From Telopea speciosissima (lineage: Eukaryota > Streptophyta > Magnoliopsida > Proteales > Proteaceae): a DNA stretch of 64,000 bases. Made by a program: the position numbers and the translations under genes. The notes beneath the pieces are model-generated. The model made no database searches. It saw only the letters and a list, made by a program, of their open reading frames with translations, and had not been told where the DNA came from. Below, piece after piece: positions 34,701 to 47,985 of this stretch; positions within the stretch are counted from its first letter, which is position 1, and every line of letters starts with the position of its first letter. The DNA lies in NCBI RefSeq assembly GCF_018873765.1, contig NC_057917.1, forward strand, positions 53,871,464-53,935,463, written 5' to 3'.

Positions 34701-36171
34701 AGGTAGATGTTGGAACTGTCTGAACATCAGAAGATCAAAGAGATATTCTGATATAGAAATGAACATCATTGAATAATTTCACATAGAGGTGAGGAGCTTG
34801 AAAATGAAGAAGAGATAAGCTTTAAATCTTGAATTAACTATGAGAATTCAGGAATGTTTGTAAATGTTAAAGGTAACATGTTGTTTTCCTTCCCCGTCCA
34901 CATGTTTTCAAATATATGGCAGAAGAAGAGCACTGTTATCTGGTTTGTTGTAAGTTTAATAGCTACAGATATGCAATAATATCTGTGACATTAAAGAGTT
35001 GTTTAAATATGCTGATTGAACTTAGTTTCAGGTAAGAAAATCCGCAATGGGCTGTATGCTATTAACAGAAACAAAGAAGGAAGTAGTCAGGACTGAAATC
35101 ACTTCCAGGGAATGCAGCCCAACTGTTGATGGGCGGGTAAAGGACATGACTGCATCAATACCAAAGAGGCCTGTGGTATGGCTTCTAAAGGTTGGAAAAT
35201 CTCGGATCAACCTCTTTTATTTTTTTTCCCTACCTCTTTGATAAGACTGGACTGCATGGCCTGAGAAAATCGTTGGAAATGTAAGGAGAAGAGGCTCTAT
35301 AGAAGATTCTCATATAAGCACATGCTTGTCTTAGCACTTTCTTCTAAAGGGGTATTTTTATGTGGACCAACAATAATACAATAGGAAAAGAAAATCAATT
35401 GTCAATGCATTGACTATCAGGAATTCTTGTGAGAAAGAAAACAAGAAACTAAATGGGTTGAACCAATAAGCATCGGAATCAAGAACAGTAGTCCTGCAGC
35501 ATACAAAAAGTTAGTTCAATCTTTAACTTCCTTTATCCATGCAGTGTATGATGTAACAAATTCCAAGTACGAGATCAGAATGGAAGAAAGTCAATACCAA
35601 ATTGGTCAGACTGAAGGTTGAGCCAAAGGCCTACGATCATTAAGGAATTAGAAACCAATTATATATAAGCATTCATATAACACCAAAATACTAGTAACAG
35701 TGGAGAGTTCTCCAAATAAAAACAGTCAGTGAGAAATTAAACAATCTATACACCACACACAAAAGTCTAACACATTTGAATTATTAATCAGGAAAGCCTG
35801 CTCGCTCCTGAGAAGAGTAGAGTTTCCAATTCTGTTCGAAGAACAAAAAACCGGCAGGTAAGTAAGTACAACAAGAGAAACCGTTACTTACTCCTTAGGG
35901 ATTACTTATAATTACATTGCTGTGAGTTGGTTGGCTAATTATTGCATGCGAGAGAGCCAGCGAAAGAGGAATGTAAATGCAATACTTTGGAGAAGGAGTC
36001 TACAGCAGAACACAACTATATCTTCGACTCCCTACAGTGAAGGATAGGAGCCTATGAGGTCGGATACACTGTGTGCTTCCGTTCTGGCTTTGGAGGAAAG
36101 AGGAAAGAAACGAAAAGCATATACGAGTGGTTCTGTTCTGTTTCGTGCTTAGGAGGTAAAGGAAGAAAAGC
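31778..36171. other. Spacer with possible LTR remnant and unrecognised coding-like pieces
   Basis: About 32960-33400 resembles a solo LTR or TRIM: a TATAAATAAAGG box near 33220 is followed by a CT-rich leader, but the ends are not defined. Weak coding-like frames occur at about 34425-34706 and 35050-35210 on plus without a recognisable family. The block 35750-36171 should include the 3' UTR of the FTR variable chain gene. Confidence 0.4.
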
Positions 36172-36732
36172 TCAATCACGGTTGTCATCGACGTATTCAA
36201 ATTCGTCCTCCTTGAGATGGGTGAAGAACTTGACGGTGCCACGGCCTTCGATCTCAGTGACGAATTCGACCTTGAAAGGGAGATTGGCGGAGATCCGCTT
36301 TCCCTTCCAGAGGCCAACGTACTGCTTCAGCTTGCCTTCCATTCCGGTAACATCTAATTCGGGAACTTTGGGGACGTGATACACCTTAAGTGGTGCTTTA
36401 ACCCTAACCCTAGCCCCAATCTTAGCTCTGCTAGATTCCTCATCTTCCTCCCCAGCAGTCGATGCCGCTGACGAGAGATTCAACGACGACGACGAAGACG
36501 AACACGATGAAGAATCAACTGTGGAGGAATCGAGCTTGAGAGCTACTTCGCAAGATATCTTTCTCTCACGCCGGAGCTTTCCGGTGGTTAAATCTCCTCC
36601 ACGAAGGGAAACCGAAAAGATGGAGGAATTTACCGTAAGGGTTGCACGGGGATGGTGACTGGTATTTATAGAAGAGATCATTGTGTTCGGATGAGCGAAG
36701 GAGGTAGGGGAAGCCAGAGGACTCATCATCAT
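36172..36732 (-). CDS. FTRA: Ferredoxin-thioredoxin reductase variable chain, chloroplast
   Basis: This is the non-catalytic variable subunit of chloroplast ferredoxin:thioredoxin reductase, which passes electrons from photosynthetic ferredoxin to thioredoxins through the 4Fe-4S catalytic subunit. The variable chain forms a small SH3-like barrel that stabilises its partner. The conserved domain is the last 84 residues: ARVRVKAPLKVYHVPKVPEL, GKLKQYVGLWKGKRISANLP, FKVEFVTEIEGRGTVKFF and HLKEDEFEYVDD. The first 100 or so residues are rich in Ser/Thr and poor in acidic residues early on, as expected of a plastid transit peptide, followed by a Ser-rich, then acidic linker. The gene is a single exon. 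An upstream in-frame ATG at 36759 would give 195 aa (MIEKESERE...). I prefer the MMM at 36732 (186 aa) because acidic residues at the very start are unusual in transit peptides. Confidence 0.92.
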   Translation of the reverse strand: MMMSPLASPTSFAHPNTMISSINTSHHPRATLTVNSSIFSVSLRGGDLTTGKLRRERKISCEVALKLDSSTVDSSSCSSSSSSLNLSSAASTAGEEDEESSRAKIGARVRVKAPLKVYHVPKVPELDVTGMEGKLKQYVGLWKGKRISANLPFKVEFVTEIEGRGTVKFFTHLKEDEFEYVDDNRD

Positions 36733-36759
36733 TTCTCTCTCACTCTCTTTCTCTATCAC

Positions 36760-37059
36760 CTTCTTCGATTCTCAATTTCTGTGTTTACTCCTCCTTAGCT
36801 TCCTCTGTATTCGACTAATCTGTTTTGGTGACGGATAAGCTGGTCCGGAGGGAGGTCGTGGTATCGTTGGGTGTAGGTGGGACCCAGCCGAGCTTAGATG
36901 GGAATGGGAATTGCAATGCTGGCTGGATGAAGTGGATATACTCATATACATAACACATAATAGGGATTAATAAGAATTGGGGCAAATTACGGTGCTAGGT
37001 GTGGAGCTGTAGACTGTTGGATTGGCATCAAATTATCATCCTTCTTAAATTAGATTCTT
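36760..37059. other. FTRA upstream region
   Basis: A CT-rich (gene strand GA-rich) block lies directly upstream of the coding region and probably holds the 5' UTR and promoter. No clear TATA box could be assigned. Confidence 0.35.
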
Positions 37060-37332
37060 TCTAGTTTCTAGAAACAGCCTCTCCACGAAGCAGGGTAAAG
37101 TTGCGAATATTATGACCCTCCTCATACCCTAAGGGGTGGGTGTCGAATTTTGATCTGCTGCTGTAATTGGAGCGCTGTTGTGTGCATCGTACGGCACAAC
37201 AACGGCCATGTGTGCACAACAGGCCCCACTATGCACACATGGCCGCTGCTGCACCGCACGATGCGCACAACAGCGCTCCAGTTACGACAACGGATAAAGG
37301 ACCGTGGGAGTCTTGTGCATTGTGAAGTGTGA
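37060..37332 (+). mobile_element. Au SINE interrupted by a foldback element
   Basis: The left part (37060-37138) has TCTAGAAACAGCCTCTCC, GCAGGGTAAAG and TATGACCCTCC. The right part (about 37299-37332) has GTGGGAGTCTTGTGCATTG and then AATGCC plus a T run. Together they make the 3' two-thirds of an Au SINE, split by about 160 bases of foldback sequence. The tRNA-like head is missing or beyond recognition. Confidence 0.72.
37139..37298. repeat. Foldback element inside the Au SINE
   Basis: Arms of about 70 bases (37152-37222 and 37229-37295) pair almost throughout: TGGAGCGCTGTTGTG, GCATCGT and GGCCATGTGTGCA recur in inverted order, with a loop of only a few bases. Short GTGGG repeats at its edges fit a target duplication, but longer ends are eroded. 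Confidence 0.8.
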
Positions 37333-37973
37333 ATGCCTTTTTTTATTAATGAGTTTTTTTATAAACACACTTGAGATGTCAAATAATTTGTAATTTTTAC
37401 TATTTTAATATAAATATTTTTTTTTTCAATGAGGGAAATCACATAATACTATAATTTCACATGTGGACTAAAAAATATGTCAAAAATAACATCTCTTGAC
37501 AATGGCAATAATAAGTTATTTTTGAAAATTCTTTTTATATCCCTAACTAAAGAACTCTTGGAAATAAGTTAATGTTCAATTAAAAAAAAGTGTCTAAGTT
37601 CTATATACACATATAGAGGTGTCATTTAGATAGTCTTTTTTATTAATGTGAATAATTTCTCAATGTGAGCGAGTGGACATAGAGAATATCTTTATACTAC
37701 CCTAACTTGCTTGCCACTTGGATAAAGATGTGAAAATTTCAAGCTCAAGTTTAACTACATACACTAACCGTTACAAGTCTATGCTCCATCTCTGCACATT
37801 TTCTTTTGGTAATGTTTCTACACACAACTTTTTGGATCGAATTTTCCTCCAGCTATACTGAATGAGATCGCATTCATCGTAGTGCAGGAGAGGATATGAG
37901 ATGGCATTTGAAGGGCATTTTGGTAATATGCTAAAACCTTAGGAGGGGTTAGTGAACCCTAAATTGTTGGGTA
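37333..37973. other. AT-rich spacer
   Basis: No gene or element recognised. Confidence 0.45.
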
Positions 37974-38160
37974 AACTCTATGGGATCCAGCTCCTTCTCA
38001 CTGAGTGGAGAGTCCAATGAGGCATCTGCGTGGGTGGACTGTGCCGCACACATCTCAATGCGTACCCAGTCAACCGTTGGGATGTGTACAGCACAACCCA
38101 ACCATCAGATACCTCATTTGGCTCTCCACTCAGTGGAGAGGAGCCCAATCCAACTCTATG
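37974..38160. repeat. Foldback MITE with 9-bp target duplication
   Basis: The element is 37983-38151 (169 bp). TIRs begin GGATCCAGCTCC and, inverted, GGATTGGGCTCC, and pairing extends through CACTGAGTGGAGAG and into GTGTACAGCACAAC/GTGCCGCACACAT. AACTCTATG flanks it at 37974-37982 and 38152-38160. A 9-bp duplication with long TIRs indicates a Mutator-type non-autonomous element. Confidence 0.85.
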
Positions 38161-38587
38161 GATGAAGAGAAACTTAATCCTAACTTTTTAAAGATAATAA
38201 CAATTGAGGAACCGTTCTCTGCATGGCAGCGCAAGGACCATGTGCATACGACAGCCAATAAAAACGCGCACACTGGCATATTGGGGCGGGGCTATTTCCA
38301 TCCCCAATGTGTGTCGGCGTGGCCCCTGCGTCCCAGTCTACTAGTCTGTAGCATCCAGTTTTATCTAACCATTAACCAACCGACATAAAACTTGGGAGTG
38401 GATGTACAAAAACTCTACATCCACTTATGTGAAAGAAACCGGCCCCATTTATCAACCGTGGGGAGGAAAACAAAAAAGTTGTGGTGAGAGAATGGATAAA
38501 GAATGAGAGGTGGAAGGCGACCTAGAAATCCTGATGCCTTCCTTCTATGATTGATTCCCAGACTGATGGAAAGGGAAAGAGTCCCTA

Positions 38588-38625
<38 letters not shown>

Positions 38626-40501
38626 CCACGTGGTTACTCCCTCTGTCTGAAGTCCAAATCTAAAGTCCAAAGCCCAAACCAAGAGGATAAGAAGGCTTGT
38701 TACATTTGTGACTTACGTGTTATAAAATCTCATCTTGATAGGGAGGGACTTACCCATTAAAAAAAACAAAAACTACAGGGAGGGTTGATATGGTCAATTC
38801 TTACTGTCGGATGTATAAAAGAGTCTTTTGATTGGTCACATATTATTAATTTAAGGGGAAATTGCCTATATCTACAAGAAGAGAAAATTAAGGTAAAAAA
38901 ATTATACATAATGTCAACTCAAAAATGAAATTGCACACCTCCTCACTTATTATTCCTTGTATGAGAGGGTGATATGTCATCAATGCTCCTCTCCTTATTG
39001 TCAGATTTCAAAGAGGGTTCTCTCATTCACTTGAAATTATACTTGGGCAGTATAAAAAACTCTCTCCCAAAATTAATTACATAACAAGTAGGTTTGATTT
39101 TTATTTTTACTACTTAATTGTCTTGCAAGTCTACTTGTTTTGTTTGTTTTGCAAACTTACTTGTTTTGTAATTAATTTTTGAGAATATGTTCTCTGTCCA
39201 GTAGTGTGGCCCCTCGCGTTGGTAGGAGAGCACATGGAAACATCAACAGAGGTGGCATTTCTATCTTTCATAGGTAGCGAGCGATCATTTTTTCCCCAGT
39301 GTTTGGGCGCATAATGCATGCTCCCTAATAGCCCTTAATTTTTTTTTATTTGATAGATGTAAGAAACTGTCTTATTATTTAAAAGCTCTAAAATATTATA
39401 TGATTCACTTTCTATTGCATTTTTTTTTTTAATTTGTTTTTCAAATAGGTTGTTAACCATGTAACAATGGAATGTGATGTTTACAAAAAATCATAAGATT
39501 AATTTGAGTCATTCTTTTTAATTTTTTTAAATCTAAACTATCTATTCTCACTCAAAAGTTGGGAAAGTATACAGTAATGTCTAGAACACTGGCACACATG
39601 CATGTACATACACGAGATGTGTATCGATACAAAAGTGTTATTTGATTCAATTAGACTCTAAAATTTGATATGTGGCTAATCTAGATCGTGTATTTTCTAT
39701 CTAACAATCGAAATGGACATATCATTTGGGTATATGATAAAATATATACCTTGTGACATTTGAAAAAATAACAGACCATTGTGACAATAATAATTCACCT
39801 TTGGCTTGAGGCTAGTGCAGTTGAGCCTATTACTCATCTAATTTAGGCACAACACCCCCCCCCCCAACAAAAAAAAAAGATTTTGTTTGGAGACAGGAGC
39901 GGTATCCGACTTTAGGCCGACTAAATCCTCCTTGGGCTCGTACATGACCCCCGTGCCACGCACGAACCGGGAGCTTTTGGACCCTAATGAGCCTCAGGCG
40001 GGTGGCCTCAAGAAATTATGCAGTGGCGAAGGTTTGATCATGAGACCTCGCTTCCTAAGGTGGAAAAAGAAAAAAAAAAAAGATTTTGTTTCAACATAAC
40101 TTCCAACGTTTATCATGAAACATAGATTTTTTAGCCAAAAACAAAAAAAAAATCATGAAACTTAGATAACTCTATTTGGATTGGAACTTGACACCCAAGG
40201 GTTAAAGAATTGGAATGGGGAATTTGATCAATCTCAATCGATTTCAATATGATCCTGTTCCAAATCGGTTTGAATCGATTAAAAAAAATTCAATGCCCCC
40301 CTGCCGGCCACCAATATGGCGGCACAACACCACCCCACGCCTTTGTCTCCCACTACCCCTCCCCCTCTCGAACTCCCTACCCTCTTTGTCTCTACCTCTC
40401 CCTTCGTACTCCTTCCGGACCTTCGACTCTCGGCTGTCCCTACCCCTCTTGGCTCCCGATGCAACACCCTTACCTGTGGCCCTGTCCCCTCCCTATCTCC
40501 C
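38161..40501. other. Spacer with short GC-rich repeats and microsatellite
   Basis: Two decayed repeat blocks lie at about 38225-38345 and 39180-39325 and share a TGTGT.GGCG tail with 19198-19312. A (CT)n microsatellite occupies 38591-38626 and a C11 run 39855-39865. No gene is supported. Confidence 0.5.
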
Positions 40502-40707
40502 TCTCCCCCCGAATTTTTATCCTGTCCTGTTCCCTGCCCCAACAGGACCTTCCAGTCCCCTCATAGGGGGTGCGAAATGATGACTTAACCTCCCTCGGAC
40601 AGTGTGTTCAGGCAAGGGGTTAGGTCGTCATTTTGCACCCCCCATGAGGGGACTGGACGATCCTGTTCGGGTAGGGAATAGGAGACGATAACGATTCCTC
40701 TCCCCCC
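40502..40707. repeat. Foldback MITE with 9-bp target duplication
   Basis: The element is about 40511-40698 (188 bp). The arms pair over some 75 bases: CCAGTCCCCTCAT, GGGGTGCGAAATGATGAC and the outer CTGTTCCCTGCCCCAACAGG have inverted counterparts. TCTCCCCCC occurs at 40502-40510 and 40699-40707. The duplication is low-complexity, so the exact limit may shift by a base. Confidence 0.78.
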
Positions 40708-41095
40708 CTCCCACTACAACCCTCTTGCAGCCTTGCCCTTACAACCTACAATCACCCTAGTACCCCTATGCCACCTACCCATCCCTCTCCTCCCCAACAA
40801 CAACACTCCCTCCCTCTCCCGTAGTCCGAATCTTCCATCGAAAGAGACAAATGAGGACACCAACTCCTTTGGATTTGAATTTTTCTAGGTGAGTAATGGG
40901 TGTTGCAAATTCTATGATACCCACATGAGAAAACTACCCTTCCTACACTTTCTTCGACTCATTGCTCCTTTATATCTTCATCGTTGTTGCCATTGAAATC
41001 TGCACCGATGTGACGACGTGGAGATCTACACATAGTGGAATAGAATGTGAATTGCAAAGAGGGCCAGAGTGTGTTGGAGATTTTCAACATAATGG
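40708..41095. other. Spacer
   Basis: CT-rich at the start, then ordinary sequence without recognisable features. Confidence 0.4.
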
Positions 41096-41923
41096 TGTTG
41101 GGAATAGTCCCACATTGGAAACGTAGGAGTATATACTTTGGTATATTTAATATAGCCCTATCTATAGTTTAAGTTATTAAATTACGGTGTATGTGCGAGC
41201 TACCGTGTATGGGCGAGGTCTTTCGTCCGAGCGCGCACGTGCACGTGTACGTGCGGCGTGGGCAGTAGGCTGTAGAGGCGTTAGTGGCACACGCACTTGG
41301 CACTTTGCATGCTTCGAGCAAGATCTGATCAGGACCGTTCCTTTTGATCAAGTGGTCCGATTTGAATCTGGATGAGATCAACGTATTCAGTTGATCAACA
41401 GTTATGGTGATTACATTTCTGGACGGTTTAGATCGTACAATTACAACCTAACGGACCAGGTTCAAAATTGATCAACAGTTATGACTGTTATGTGTTTGGA
41501 TGGTTTAGATCGTACAATAACGATCTAACAGCCCATATTCAAAGATGGAAGAATCCATCGGTTGGGAACAGGTGCCAAGTGGCTTATTAATATTCAGAGG
41601 ATTTTCAAATTTGAAGATATCCCAAAAACGTTCTCTTCTTCTCCTCATTCTCAGAGTGATCTTGCAGAGAGTCTGTTTTGCTGCTGAAAACAGATTTCTC
41701 TGCTACTGGCTTTCTGGTTTTCAAAAGGCTTTCTGAAACCATTTCTAGATTTCATTTGTGCAATACGCAGCCAGGATAATCAACACAGTTTGAGGCTTCA
41801 TTGTATCTTGGGAGACAATTCGTCTGCAACCTATTTGCATCTGGAAATAGGGACGAATTTCGTCTTAAGGAAAGCGACTCTGTAACGCGCCTTGAAGGTT
41901 CAAGCCAATTCCTGTTTTAACAG
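41096..41923 (+). mobile_element. Possible solo LTR
   Basis: It starts TGTTGGGAATAGTCCCACAT, a common plant LTR opening, and could end at TTTTAACAG near 41923. Candidate flanks AATGG (41091-41095) and AGTGG (41924-41928) match at four of five bases. It contains a short imperfect tandem repeat (GATCAACAGTTATG at about 41394 and 41469). No internal retroelement sequence is attached. Confidence 0.35.
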
Positions 41924-43204
41924 AGTGGTCTCTAGGGGGGACTCTCCGATACTTAAGTCAGAACTCAGAGCAACAACTAAATATACAAGGATGTTGAAAG
42001 AGCAATGGCTTGAGAGAATTATTGCGTACCTTGACGGGAGATCCCAAAAAGGAAGGTGAATCCTAGTAGAAGTCCTCGAATGGACGTGAATCCCCATGGA
42101 GAGTCCCAATAGGAAAGGTTGACGTATAGAAGGTTGCCTTTTAGGAGAATCCTTTGCTTGTTGGAAGTGGTACGAGGAGTCCAATACCAATTGATACGTT
42201 CATCTTATGGGAACTCAATGTCCTAGAATGCCCTTGATCATTTTGAAGATGGTGATTTGGATCTCAATGAATCACGATGGCTTGGCCTAGCCTGCAGTTT
42301 AACTTGATCTCTTTTGCCACGTGTTGCTTGCCCATAAGTGGGTGATTTTATACGTATCGGTTGTCATCGAAGGAAGATTAAGTTTCTAAGCCTTTGTGAA
42401 ACTCTGATGTAGTTGGAATCCATGAGAAAAGAGACAGACCTTGGAGTTGGAGATGGTGGTGTAGTACCGATCGATCCAACTAAGCTCACTTCGGCTCGAG
42501 AAGAATTAGGATCGCGCCTGCCGATTCGGTCCTGATTCTTAAATCATTATTGCCACTATGGTTCAAGAACTTGGTCGAAACTAGTGGTTTTGACCAAGAC
42601 GAAACTTGGTACAAGTTAGGTTTTGATTGCTTTCGACTATATTTCGTAGATTTCGGTATTTACAAACTTTCGATCTATTTTGCTCAACCTAGTTCAGACC
42701 GGTTTCAGTTGTTTCACCTAGTTTTGATCAGTTTTGACAGCACATGACACCAAATTTTACCCAAAAGTTTTGACCTAGTTGCAGTTGAAACTTGGGAAAT
42801 CTCAATTTCTTGACTGGTCGAAACCTCGATAACTGAGAGTTAAAATCATAATCGACACCACGGTTTTTTGAGGGATGCTGAGGCTTACATGTGGACAAAA
42901 TTTGAACCCATCTAACTTGCCAAGTGTCACAAGGCCTAACATAGGTTGATATAGGTTAGGAAGATAAGGAGGATCTAAACATCATTCCCTTGTTCTCTTT
43001 CTGATCCTGAAACATAATCAATCAAGACAAACAGAGATTACCACGTGTCCATCATAAAATGGTCACAAATGCCACCCCAATACTACGACAAACAATGAGA
43101 GGGAGTGAGTGACACACACCCACGCTTGACTCGTCAAATTCAAAGTTAAAAAATTGAATTGGAAACTGGGATTAATTCCACCAAAAAATATCACCATATC
43201 AGAC
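41924..43204. other. Spacer
   Basis: No gene or repeat end I can support. Confidence 0.4.
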
Positions 43205-43352
43205 GGATTCGGCTCGTGTCAATCGTGGCAGCAGTGCAGCACCTGAGATGAGAGGGTGTGTATTTACCACCTTACCCCTACCCAAATGCCTTGTCCGAAC
43301 AAGGGAAAGGCGGTGCTGCACACAGCTGCATACTGCCAGGATTGACAGGATC
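43205..43352. repeat. MITE-like inverted repeat
   Basis: TGTCAATCGTGGCAG and GTGCAGCAC on the left match, inverted, CTGCCAGGATTGACA and GTGCTGCACAC on the right. Arms are about 45 bases around a diverged centre. No target duplication was resolved. Confidence 0.65.
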
Positions 43353-44023
43353 TCAAATCTCAGAGAACATTAAAACTTTGACAAAATTTTTCTCCTTCTA
43401 TTGAGGAGGATTCTCCCATCTTCCTATGGTTCACAAATCTCTCCTAAGGTTTTAGTATATTCCAAAATACCCTTTTGGTACTCATTCTTGTCCTTTCCCG
43501 CCTTTCTTTTGATGAATGAGATCCTATTCACTATGGATGGAGGGAAATTCGCTCCTTAAAATTTTGTGGATAGATAAGACAGAAAAAAATATCTATCATG
43601 TAGAATTTGGAATGAGATTAAAATTTTGTGGATAGATACAACCCAATGCTCCCAACTCATATGTTAAATTGCTTGATTGTAAACAAATCTTGGTACATTC
43701 CCATTAAAAAAAAAATGGAGACGGATAGGCACACCACCCACATGCAGAACCAATGAGGAGCACGCGACAGGGGGTCATTTCAAAGGGGGGAAGAGAAAGA
43801 TAGACACAAAGGACACTAGCTTACGGTATACAGACACAATTTATTGTATATGTAGTAAGGAATTACTACTAAACGGAGTTCTTTTTGTATAGTAGGAAAT
43901 TACTATTAAACAGAGATCCTTTTGTACAGAGTCAAAAACTAGGATACAGATAGTCTGAAGAGGCAAATCTGACAATAAACTAGATTAGTGAAATGACATC
44001 AAATAAAGTAAAAAAAAAAAAAC
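43353..44023. other. Spacer and 3' flank of the transposase-like gene
   Basis: No clear Harbinger TIR was found here. A 12-base A run lies just before the stop codon region, near 44012-44023. Confidence 0.4.
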
Positions 44024-45360
44024 CTATGTGCTTGTTAAATCAAGCATGTAGTCATTCCATAATTCAGCTGCAATTGAATCCCGCAATTGCAAAGCCATCT
44101 CTAATTGTTCCTCATCACAAGCAATATCTACTGCTGCTGTTTCAGTTAATGTCAATGGTTCCATCTCAACCTGCATCATTGGTTCTTCTACATTTAGCTC
44201 ACTCTCTTCTTCATGCATTTTTAGGAGTAGCCAATCATCCTTTTTTTCTTTTTGGATATAATTATGTATCGCAGATGCAGCTATAACCAGCTTCACCTGT
44301 GTCTGTAATGGGTAGGGAGGCACTGAAAGCAAAATAGGGAATCTCTCCTTTAAGACACTGAAGATGCGATCAGTGGTATTCTGTAACACAGAAAGCCGAT
44401 GATTAAATAGCTCTTTCGCATCTTGTGGACCAAACCCGCTTGGAAATTCATTCAGTGGGTAACGAACACCATGATATGGGGCAATGAAACCTGGCATATT
44501 CGGGTACTTGGTGTCGACAAGGTAGTATTTACCTACATCAGCAAAGAACTCAGGTGCTAATAAAATGAAAAACATAGGAAGTTATAGTGAAGTATAATAA
44601 ACCAATATAGAATATACCTTCAGGGACATAAAGGCTGTTACGTCTTGTGAGTGCTGAACTCAGTACGCGCGCATCTGGTGCTGAACCTTCCCAGCCGGCA
44701 AGAACATAATGAAACCTCCAATCAAATGAGCAGGCTGCCAGAACATTTTGTGAAAGAAATCCATTCTTGTTGCGGAATGGACCTTGTTCATCAACACCAA
44801 CCATCACTGGTATGTGTATCCCATTTACTGTTCCCACACAATCCTAAGTAATGATATTATAAGAGAATTTTAATTTCTTGGAGAAACATACAAACCAAAG
44901 TTTATTAGAATTGGATTACCTTGAAATATGGATAAAATCTGGGATCCTGTAGGATTTCTGGAGGGATATTAGAGTCTGGATTCTCAAAGAAATCCGTAGA
45001 AATCTGCATAATTGCATTCAAAACATTATTAAAATGTCGACTAATGGTTTCACCAGAATACCGAAACCGCTCTTGAACTGCTCGAGTCCGTTGATTGTGG
45101 CCAATTATGAATAAGAATATTCCCAACTGCTCCTCAATCTTGATTCTAGTTGTATGACGTAGCAAACCTTTAGCTTGTAAAACATCACACAGCTTGTAAA
45201 AGACTTGTTTATCCATGCGAAAATTCTCACGACAAAGTTCACTTTGACCACTGAGTACTTCATCGATGAACTTGGTACTCTTGAGTGCTGAATTGCGACA
45301 AGGCTCTTTTGTAATGTGATTCACTATTACACCATTCGTTTCATCATCAGAGCTGTCCAT
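44024..45360 (-). CDS. PIF/Harbinger transposase-like (ALP1-like) protein, three exons
   Basis: Exons are 45360-44920, 44843-44618 and 44556-44024. All introns are GT-AG and phases match, giving 399 aa, typical of plant PIF/Harbinger nucleases and their domesticated ALP1 relatives. The start MDSSDDE at 45360 is typical of the family; an in-frame ATG 45 bases upstream also exists. The N-terminal helix-turn-helix part shows FRMDKQVFYKLCDVL, IGHNQRTRAVQERFRYSGET and SRHFNNVLNAI. The DDE_Tnp_4 nuclease follows: FKDCVGTVNGIHIPV, GWEGSAPDARVLSSAL, YPNMPGFIAPYHGVRY and DRIFSVLKERFPILLSVPPY. In active members the first motif reads IDGTH and the last ERxFGVLKxRF. Here the first Asp is Asn and the Glu is Asp, so the triad is N-D-D and cutting activity is unlikely. 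The frame is nonetheless open throughout. It may be a recently dead element or a domesticated host gene; no TIRs and no Myb-like second protein were found beside it. Confidence 0.85.
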
Positions 45361-45710
45361 AACAACCGCACCCTCTGTTCTTGCATTATATAACAAACAT
45401 ATCACGGCTCAGGTACAAAGAACTCAACATAATATATTTTTTTCAACATTACCAAAATCACCAACCAAAATAAACTAACCAGAAATATGGATCTGGAAGC
45501 CACATTCAAACAAATAATTCAAAATGGTGATAGATCATTCACAAACCATCCATTGAAGTAGTTTAAGAGAATCAGCTTAATGTATCACAATCCAGCCCAA
45601 GCAAAAAAAATTCAACATCAACCATATAATAGATACACATAATTTAGTGACTCAAAAATGGTTCAATACAATCAATTAATGCATCCAAAATCCCCATCTA
45701 GGCCACAACA
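45361..45710. other. 5' flank of the transposase-like gene
   Basis: AT-rich, with no recognisable partner gene. Confidence 0.4.
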
Positions 45711-46258
45711 TGCTTAATGAAGGGTATAAATTAGATTACATCTGAAAAGCAATATTCAACATAACCAGCTTATTCAACCATACCGATTTCACAGTCCTGT
45801 CAAAAGACTTGGTTCCTCGTAAACCTTTTAGTGGTTAAATAAATCTCATCCAAAAAATTTATTAAACATACATATTTAATAAGAACAACTTGAACCCCTT
45901 CCAATAATAATTTAAAAATTACCAAACTGACGCAATATAACATCCAGATCACACTAGCAAATGCAAGGTGTCCATCACCCAGGGCTTTAAGTATCAGTGT
46001 GTATCGTATTGTATTGGCCGATAAACATCGGTATTGATGGGCATCGATACGATACATCTTTTTCAAAAAATAAAAATAAAAAATGCACCGACCGATATGA
46101 GTCGATACAGTCCCAACAGACCAATACAGGTCAGATACATTTGATATGCCTCCTTTAAACCCACAAAACAGAAACCATGAATGAGAAATCAAACCGAGAG
46201 CAACTAAAGGCCTTTCTGTTTTTCTCTTTGATCTAAGTTGCGGGGATCATTTAACATA

Positions 46259-47598
<1,340 letters not shown>

Positions 47599-47925
47599 TG
47601 ATGTTGCATATCTCTAATCTTCACCATTTTTACAAGTTATAAGGATTTACAGTACTCAAATCACGGATCGAAACAATTTTGGGTAAAAAAGAAGTAATGT
47701 TGCATCTCTCTCTCTGAAACCATGAATGAGATACAAAACCGAGAGCAACTGGAGGCCTTGGAAACCTGTTTTTTCTCTTTGATCCAAGTTGGGGGAATCA
47801 TTTAACATAAAAAAAGAAGTAATGTTGCATATCTCTAATCTTTACCATTTCAACAAGTTATAGGGATTTACAATGCTCAAATCACAGATCGAAACAATTT
47901 TGGGTAAAAAAGAAGTAATGTTGCA

Positions 47926-47934
<9 letters not shown>

Positions 47935-47978
<44 letters not shown>

Positions 47979-47985
47979 CATACAA
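47935..47985. repeat. (CT)n(CA)n microsatellite
   Basis: CTCTCT repeats pass directly into CACACA repeats at the junction between the second B unit and the second A unit. Confidence 0.85.

Noticed and set aside
40215-40588. Three overlapping Pro/Leu-rich open frames of 90-121 aa
   Set aside because: They arise from CT-rich sequence running into a foldback MITE; no family resemblance and no consistent frame.
47935-47985. Possible regulatory GA/CA element
   Set aside because: It is a simple microsatellite at a repeat junction with no gene nearby.
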